Origin: Terebella lapidaria
Lineage: Eukaryota; Annelida; Polychaeta; Terebellida; Terebellidae
Length of the DNA stretch: 64,000 nucleotides
Assembly: GCA_949152475.1 (NCBI GenBank)
Contig: OX424569.1
Location: forward strand, 24,349,950 to 24,413,949
Reading direction: 5' to 3'
Shown one piece after another: positions 57,829 to 64,000 of this stretch; position 1 is the first letter of the stretch; the number at the start of each line of letters is the position of its first letter. Below the pieces are notes generated by a model that saw only the letters and a program-made list of their open reading frames with translations, was not told where the DNA came from and searched no databases. The position numbers were made by a program, and so were the translations under genes.

Positions 57829-60800
57829 GTCTGACGGGGAAACACTCCACAGGGCAAAATCTGAGCGACGTCTCGTGCGCCGTCAGTGGTCCTCAGGGAC
57901 TCAAGGAGCTCTGGATGCGTTTGCTGACTTTGAGTTCACTCCATCAGCGATGTACTATGCAATTGAAATCTCCTCGGATTAATGCAGAGGGCACTAATCC
58001 ATTATCCAGAAGGTAGCAGACTGATTTCCTACTAGAGCTAGTGCGTAAATGAATATACACACGCAAGCACGCGCACAGTCACGCAGAACACAAATTGGCC
58101 GATTGATGTAGTATTTTCTCCTTTCTTCTTTGAACAAAACTATGCGCTCACCTTCAATCTCAAACTGTGAATCTACTTCGGGCAGCACGTTCAGTAACTT
58201 TTTTTGCGCACACTGCGCAGTGTTAACTTTTATCACCAAAGTTCAGGTACAAAACTTAAAACTTGGTTGAATTAGGTTAACGGTCAGAGCAAAATCTAGA
58301 TGCATGGAAGGCAACACTTCAGTCTGTCACAGACGACACACTGACTTGTGACTTCAGGAAATCTTCCACTTGTACTTGCAGTGAGGCAGGGATAACTTCA
58401 GGTCAGGAACACTCGTAGCACCTCGTGTTGTGGCAAAGGAGGCCGCAGTGAACGAACAAATTTGGCAAATGACTCACGTCAGTGAGTATGGCGTAGCTTA
58501 ACGACGAGATCTCAGACTTTACGTGGTAACCTCGGGATGATCTTCGTGTGACGTTCGCCGTCTCGGACGAGATATTCGCCGTCTCAGACGAGATCTACAG
58601 CTGGGTCAAGTCGCTGACTTTCCACAGCGGCTGGCAGAGAAGGTTGTTGGCGACTTGACTTCCAGTCTTGACTTGCAGATCTATGTACTCAGATACTGTG
58701 TGGGGGGTGGAGCGTGGTGGTGGGTGACTTCAAATTTCCTAGACTCCGAGCGCTCACTCGACTGCGTGTTGCGCCTGGCAGTATTCGCCACTGTTGCAGA
58801 GGAACTCCATAAATGTAATACCAAACTGGCCGAAGAACTGAAACGACACGAAACAGTGACACAAATTGTAGAACATCCTCCTCACATAGTGACTAAAATA
58901 GCGAATGTACATGTGGAAAAGGAACTTGTGTTTGACTTCAGTTTGTCCGACACATGATATCCAAACTAGTCTGTTACCAGACACATCAGGAATACAAGCA
59001 TGTAGTTGTATGATTTTCATATTATTTTTGCACAATGGGAAATGCCCGATGAAACACAAGTAGATTTACAAATATACATGTACATCCAACACTTGCACAC
59101 TCACTACCAGATACCCAATAATCTCTCTTATGGGTTTCTGATACTACATACTAGCGCTAGTATATAGAAACCACCATACCAGTGCAAACTGGTTTTATCA
59201 TACTTCAGTCGCAACCGCTGGGATACATTGTACAAGTACATTTAATTGTCAGACCAACAGCTTGCCACAAGTGTGTACATGTACATGTATGTCGAGTCAT
59301 AGTATTATATGTTACACCAAAACACAAAACTTCTTAGGAGCAGACAAGCTCAGTGTCTGGTGTCATGGCTTTTATCGAAATACGTGCTGCGGTAACTGGG
59401 CGAGTGTAGGACTATCGGTGCATAAAAAAATCACAACGATCTTTATGATTTTCCATATTATATTTGCATACTTTTGCTTATTAGCAGGATTTACAGATCA
59501 ACAAATATTGCGATTATCCGTCGAGGATATTTCTGGAGAGGTGACCCCAAGGATAGGTGCACCATATCTTCCAGAAGGGCAAACATGTTTATAGGCACAG
59601 CACGGAAGGCCACCAATCAAAACTACTCTTGGGATTCCCGACCACAAAAATACCGGCACTGTTTGCCAGACAGCTCTGCCCTGTTATATATCATACACAG
59701 AATACAGCAACACACTTTGTTGATAGAATATCACCTCCACTGTGCTAAAAGCAAGACAAGGAATCAGGAGATTGGGGAAAGGAAGGATTCTGAGAAAGGG
59801 GGAGGAGGGGATTTCGCATGGTGAAAGGAATAGCCACGTAGGTGTTCTAAAAATATTTGCAAGGTGTTATTGTTGAGTGCGCAGTTAGCTTTCTGTTGAT
59901 GAGCTAATGCCGGAAAATTTAACCTACTTTCCCTGTCCAACCACGGCAAGATCACAACAAAACAAAAGCCCCTTCCACCCCTCCCCCCTCCCCCTCCTTC
60001 CCCTCCTTCCCCACCAATAGGGAAATCCTTGGTCCATTTGGCAAGCATGTAGGATAGAATTCCCTAGTGTTACGGATCTAGAGGTGAGTTAGGTGACCTT
60101 GTGTAGCCTAAGAAGGGTAGCAGGGACATCATCAAGCTTGCCTGGTGGGGAAACCGTACAAGTTCATTAATTTTCCTGTCAAAAATTCCCTGGAAACCCA
60201 TAGAAATCAGCGGAAGACTGTTACCATAGCAACAGTAATATAGACAGGTAAATAGAGACACTAGTTTGGGAGGTGGTTGGGTGTCCAAACTGACAGAACC
60301 CGGGACAAATTGCTTTCTAGTGCTGGTGGAATGGTCTAATTGCAGATATTAGAATGTCCAGTATGCCCCCCCAAAAATAGACAACACTAAATCGATCTAT
60401 CACAAACTTGTGAGGAGCTTTTTTATACATATACATCAGCCATCGAAACAGATAAATACTTTCCATTTCAGTCATTGCTATCTATACTCTTGACATGTTG
60501 GGGTGCAGGACATGTAATTATTATTGATCATTCAGGGATTTTTTTTTTTCACGACTAGAACCCAAACTATGGCCCACAAACTGGTTCAAACAGAGAAAAT
60601 GAAACCAAGTAGGCCCCTATGTACAACATCTGGTGATCTGAAGCCTTTTCAAAGAGAAAACGAAACTGGAAATGCTGATTTGCAGATTTATATGTGGATC
60701 TATTCATTGTCAGATATAATCAGATAATGTTCAATACTATTGAGTAAATAACGCCAACTGATACATGTACATGTCATTTATACACACACAAACAGATCTA

Positions 60801-61586
60801 TTTCTTATACCACCCATGAGTGAAAGGCAAAAAGCTGGAAACAAAAAGGCACCAGACAAAAGATTCCAGACTGCTCCTGAAAACGTCTTGGGCAGTGCAG
60901 AAAATCAACAAAACATCCGAGATGATATAGTGTACTGTAGCGAAATGCTTAGCATCACAGGTGTGGTAACTCGTTTGATGAACGAGGCAGCCTGTTTTTG
61001 ATCTACAGGTGTAAAGGGAACTATCGTCTTTTCATCCATCGCACTTTCTGCGTTGAACTAGGGATGTGATTTCCCACTGGATGCTATCACTTGCCGGTAA
61101 CTCTACTTGTTAAATACTATTCTTGTACATACATTGTTTCTAGGCACTGAGAGTAAAGTTTGTCATTCCTCAGTTTTCCATCACAGTTTCAGTTAAACCT
61201 TAATATGTTTACAGTGTTATGTATAAAACGATGTACAGATCTGAAAGATACTAGTACATATGTACAGTGTATATTGTATACTAGTACTCTACAATACACA
61301 TATTGGTATTACATACATGTATACTGATGCTGACCCGCAACAAGTCGAGGTAGACATCTATCGAACAAACAGCTCGGACAAAACAAACGGACAATGACCT
61401 TCCCACATGTACATGTATGTCCAAAAGTCTGTAGAGGTCAAACACAATACAACTGATTGCCCCCCTCTCTTATCCCGACAAAAACCATTAGCCCAAGCAT
61501 CAAGTATATCCAGCACTTGTGTAGATGTTATGTAGCACTCTTTCAAGAGCTGGGTAAGCGTTGAAGCTTTTAGCATGTTTAGTGGC
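57829..61586. other. upstream of PTP4A; no gene recognised
   Basis: This should contain the PTP4A promoter and any non-coding first exon, probably in the GC-richer part at 58380-58800. A 22-bp direct repeat (TTCGCCGTCTCGGACGAGAT) occurs near 58555 and 58575. A pyrimidine-rich block of CCTCCCC type lies at 59975-60015. Small frames at 60540-61001 are not convincing as genes. Confidence 0.4.
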
Positions 61587-62388
61587 CTAGCCAATCGCTG
61601 AGGGTATTGGTGGTGTCTGGGGGAAGAAAACACTGTCAATGTACATTGTAAGAGCTGGCAATCTTTGGGAATAGATAGCTACCATGTACTGGTAGTTTTG
61701 TTTACTTTTGGCACAATTTCAGCACAGACAAGGTGCTGTATAAACTGCTGTATTCTATAAGAGTTACATAACATATACAAGTACTTCATACTAACCAATG
61801 GGAACTTGAATAAAATATTCTAAAATCTAAAACTGATATATGTGATTACTTACTTGTGATGGCAAGATTTGAACAGTGGATCCGTAATTAATCCATGACA
61901 TGCTAATATCAGAATTTAAATATAAATATTTTGAATGGAACATCATTTGTGAAGCACCTCTTAGAATTCGTTTGTAAGGCTGTATTGTCACAACCTGAAC
62001 AAGACCAAAATGCGCAGCACATCTCTTGATAATCTTACGATATTCACCCACTAGTTTTCTCCGCGTAATTGGATATAAATCAGATATTTCAATTTCCTGT
62101 TTTCTTCCCATGTAATGAATGTATCATCTTGTATTCCGAGATGCTGATGATCCGATGTGCACGTAATTTGTGAGAGAACATAATCCTATATCCATTATCA
62201 TGAATAACCAGGGCAACAAATGACACACATACATACATGTATGAATGTTGCAGCCGGAAAAATATGAGAAATGAAATTTTGTACATACCGGTAATAACTT
62301 TTTCTGCAGTTGTTGGTACCAGTATGCAATCAGGAATTTTCCATACCAAGATGACCAACTCAAGCCAAAACGGCTGTCTGTTGATTTA
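61587..62388 (-). CDS. 3' exons of an unidentified spliced gene (partial)
   Basis: Three phase-compatible exon candidates on the minus strand. 62388-62289 (33 codons) contains RFGLSWSSWYGKFLIAYWYQ. 62096-61854 (81 codons) contains YPITRRKLVGEYRKIIKRCA and continues HFGLVQVVTIQPYKRILRGA, ending at a strong gtaagt donor. 61616-61587 has a tttcttcccccag acceptor and encodes TPPIPSAIG then stop. The first exon starts one base into a codon, so upstream exons must exist, perhaps beyond the window. The middle exon faintly recalls an R3H-type nucleic-acid-binding module (RKIIKRCAAHFGL), but this is a weak guess. I do not recognise the protein. Confidence 0.5.
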
Positions 62389-64000
62389 CTACGTGTATTA
62401 GTGAAGGGAGATTTATCAATGAACGTCCCTAAAACGTCATCTTATGAATTAAAACCACCGTTACTATGGGGATGTACATGTACGTCAAACTTTACGGACT
62501 TACTGCTACATTTGACAAAATTCAAACTGTAGCTTCCGTTTCGGCCCAGGTTGGCTATGGTTGTATAGAGAATCTTTGATGCAATTAGTTCATGAGAAGT
62601 TCATGACAAAGTAATTACCTTAGAATAAAATTACACCACTGCAGGAAATTGAAACAGAATCAATCAATATCAAACAGGATATTGTATGTTTTATTACAGA
62701 AGCGGGAAGGTACATTAAGGTCATATACATGGACATGAACATAATATAACACAAGCTTTTTGATTAAATTCCCGACTGGCAAAAATTGAAACAGGCCCAA
62801 AGTACAAACAATTTATGTTTATCTCGCATTACAAACTATAAATGTACTTAGCCCAGACAAAACTCCAACAATTTATAAGTTGTGAGACTAAAACTCCAAC
62901 ATTGTCACCGAACATGAAAATTTGACAAGCTCACATTTTCTGGTAACATAACCAGTTAATAACCATGATAACTGGCAGCCTTTTACTTATGTCTGTTAGA
63001 CATGCGAGTGTCCATTATATGAGCAATCTTTCACTACACTGCGGTACTACAGGCGCATACACATACAGACATCATGGGCATGCAGGTGATACAAATGTTG
63101 ATATTGTTTATTTTTCATCATAAAAGTTATGCAAATTATCACTGAAGGTATGAATGCTGACCTATCTTGACACCAGAGGTAAACAGGTACAATTTACCAT
63201 GAGAAAATGTTAGGAAGGAGGCTGGGGGGGGGGGGGGGGGGAAGGTCCACACAGAGGCAAAATTCTTGAATGACTCTTGACTTTCTCACGCGATCAAGAA
63301 AGAGAAAAGTTGACAGTCCGTTACTAGTATGTTTGACAATCCTAAGTCTGTCGGGGATCGACTGGCCAACATTCCTGGGTGAATGGTCTCGAGAGCAAAC
63401 AATAGCCTGCCAGGCAGGCACAAATATCTTTTCGCCGTACAAACAGTGGGTCAATAACCGTGTGGTGAACCTACTCATCTGCTACCAGAACTGACTGCAG
63501 AAATATACAATATTTGACATACACCACTATGCCGATACAAACATTGATCAAACAAACTTGAACATAGTAAGATTGTTGATAGTTTCAAGCCCAATTTGAG
63601 AGAGTCAGATCAAGTCATTGGTCCTGGAAACTGTTTACTGAACTCATCTTGAGACGAGCCAAGGAAAATTTGGAACATACATTGCATATATATGCAAAAA
63701 AAATTCTATGTCAGCGAAACCATTTTTCAGAGAATCAAATTACACATGTGTGGAAAATGTGACCACCATATTATCTAGTGAGTTAGACTGTCATAGATAT
63801 TAATGTGTGGGCGGTGGGCAAGTGACATTTATGAAAACCTTGCAAACACGTGTCACAGAATATGACGTTCATGCTTCGTGAGTATATAAATAGTATGGAA
63901 TGTCCAATAGCATGAGATAATAATTGCACATTCAATGTCACATTGACATTTAGACCCAAGGTGATCCCAACCAACAGAGTTACAGTAACGGCTAAAGCTG
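62389..64000. other. no gene recognised; may hold upstream introns of the 61.6-kb gene
   Basis: An 18-base G run lies at 63224-63241. The minus-strand frame at 63194-63478 (with DRLRIVKHTSNGLSTFLFLD) could hold an exon but lacks clear splice boundaries. Nothing else was seen. Confidence 0.4.

Noticed and set aside
60540-61001. Plus-strand frames, including a 62-codon one starting at 60815 (MSERQKAGNKKAPDKRFQ)
   Set aside because: They read a little like disordered protein, but there are no splice-compatible neighbours, no family match and no promoter or poly(A) context.
61358-61639. A 93-codon minus-strand frame across the last exon of the 61.6-kb gene
   Set aside because: It does not agree in phase with the upstream exon donor, whereas the short frame ending TPPIPSAIG does. 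It could still be real if another donor is used.
63194-63478. Possible upstream exon of the 61.6-kb gene
   Set aside because: The frame is open, but neither a convincing acceptor with pyrimidine tract nor a matching donor phase could be found.
1-64000. tRNA, rRNA and bacterial-type features
   Set aside because: None could be recognised by reading; a covariance-model search would be needed to exclude tRNAs fully.

Overview
This window is nuclear DNA of a bilaterian invertebrate, most likely a marine one. It carries spliced genes with GT-AG introns, three of them clear animal orthologues (GOSR2, ANAPC13, PTP4A), plus an intronless rhodopsin-class GPCR. The host DNA is AT-rich and full of TACATGTA-like words. 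Its repeats are of the pearl/Helentron-like type that I associate with molluscs, lancelets, sea urchins and similar animals. I cannot choose between these groups from sequence alone.

Layout. 1-10.4 kb has no recognisable gene, only a 41-bp tandem array (2.1 kb) and a degenerate repeat (7.6-8.2 kb). 10.4-12.9 kb is a stack of repeats: a LINE tail, a hairpin-ended element and a large inverted repeat. 14.2-30.0 kb is one young GC-rich Ty3/Gypsy LTR element on the minus strand. It is 15.8 kb long, with a 2.3-kb internal duplication of its gag end and a 3.4-kb accessory coding region downstream of pol. An older Gypsy remnant lies at 31.3-32.2 kb and the GPCR at 32.6-33.6 kb. 34.4-41.5 kb is a nest of non-autonomous elements: hairpin-ended elements, two MITEs and tandem arrays of 134, 147 and 145 bp.

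41.9-57.8 kb is the gene-bearing part. GOSR2 (plus, two coding exons) faces ANAPC13 (minus, three coding exons) tail to tail. PTP4A (minus, five coding exons over 8.2 kb) follows, with a 6.8-kb intron holding a second large hairpin-ended element, an LTR-like mini-element inside it, and a C-rich tandem array next to the exon-3 donor. The 3' exons of a further minus-strand gene that I could not name lie at 61.6-62.4 kb. The host genes form no operon and share no pathway: Golgi SNARE, anaphase-promoting complex subunit, prenylated phosphatase and receptor.

The most interesting structure is the set of related elements (10.8, 34.5, 38.6, 41.1 and 51.3 kb). Each ends in a short hairpin whose sequence differs between copies while pairing is kept. 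Their internal tandem units carry perfect nuclear-receptor-type half-site cassettes (DR1 and TCAAGGTCA). The other is the accessory region of the Gypsy element, which has two C2H2 fingers and a coiled coil.
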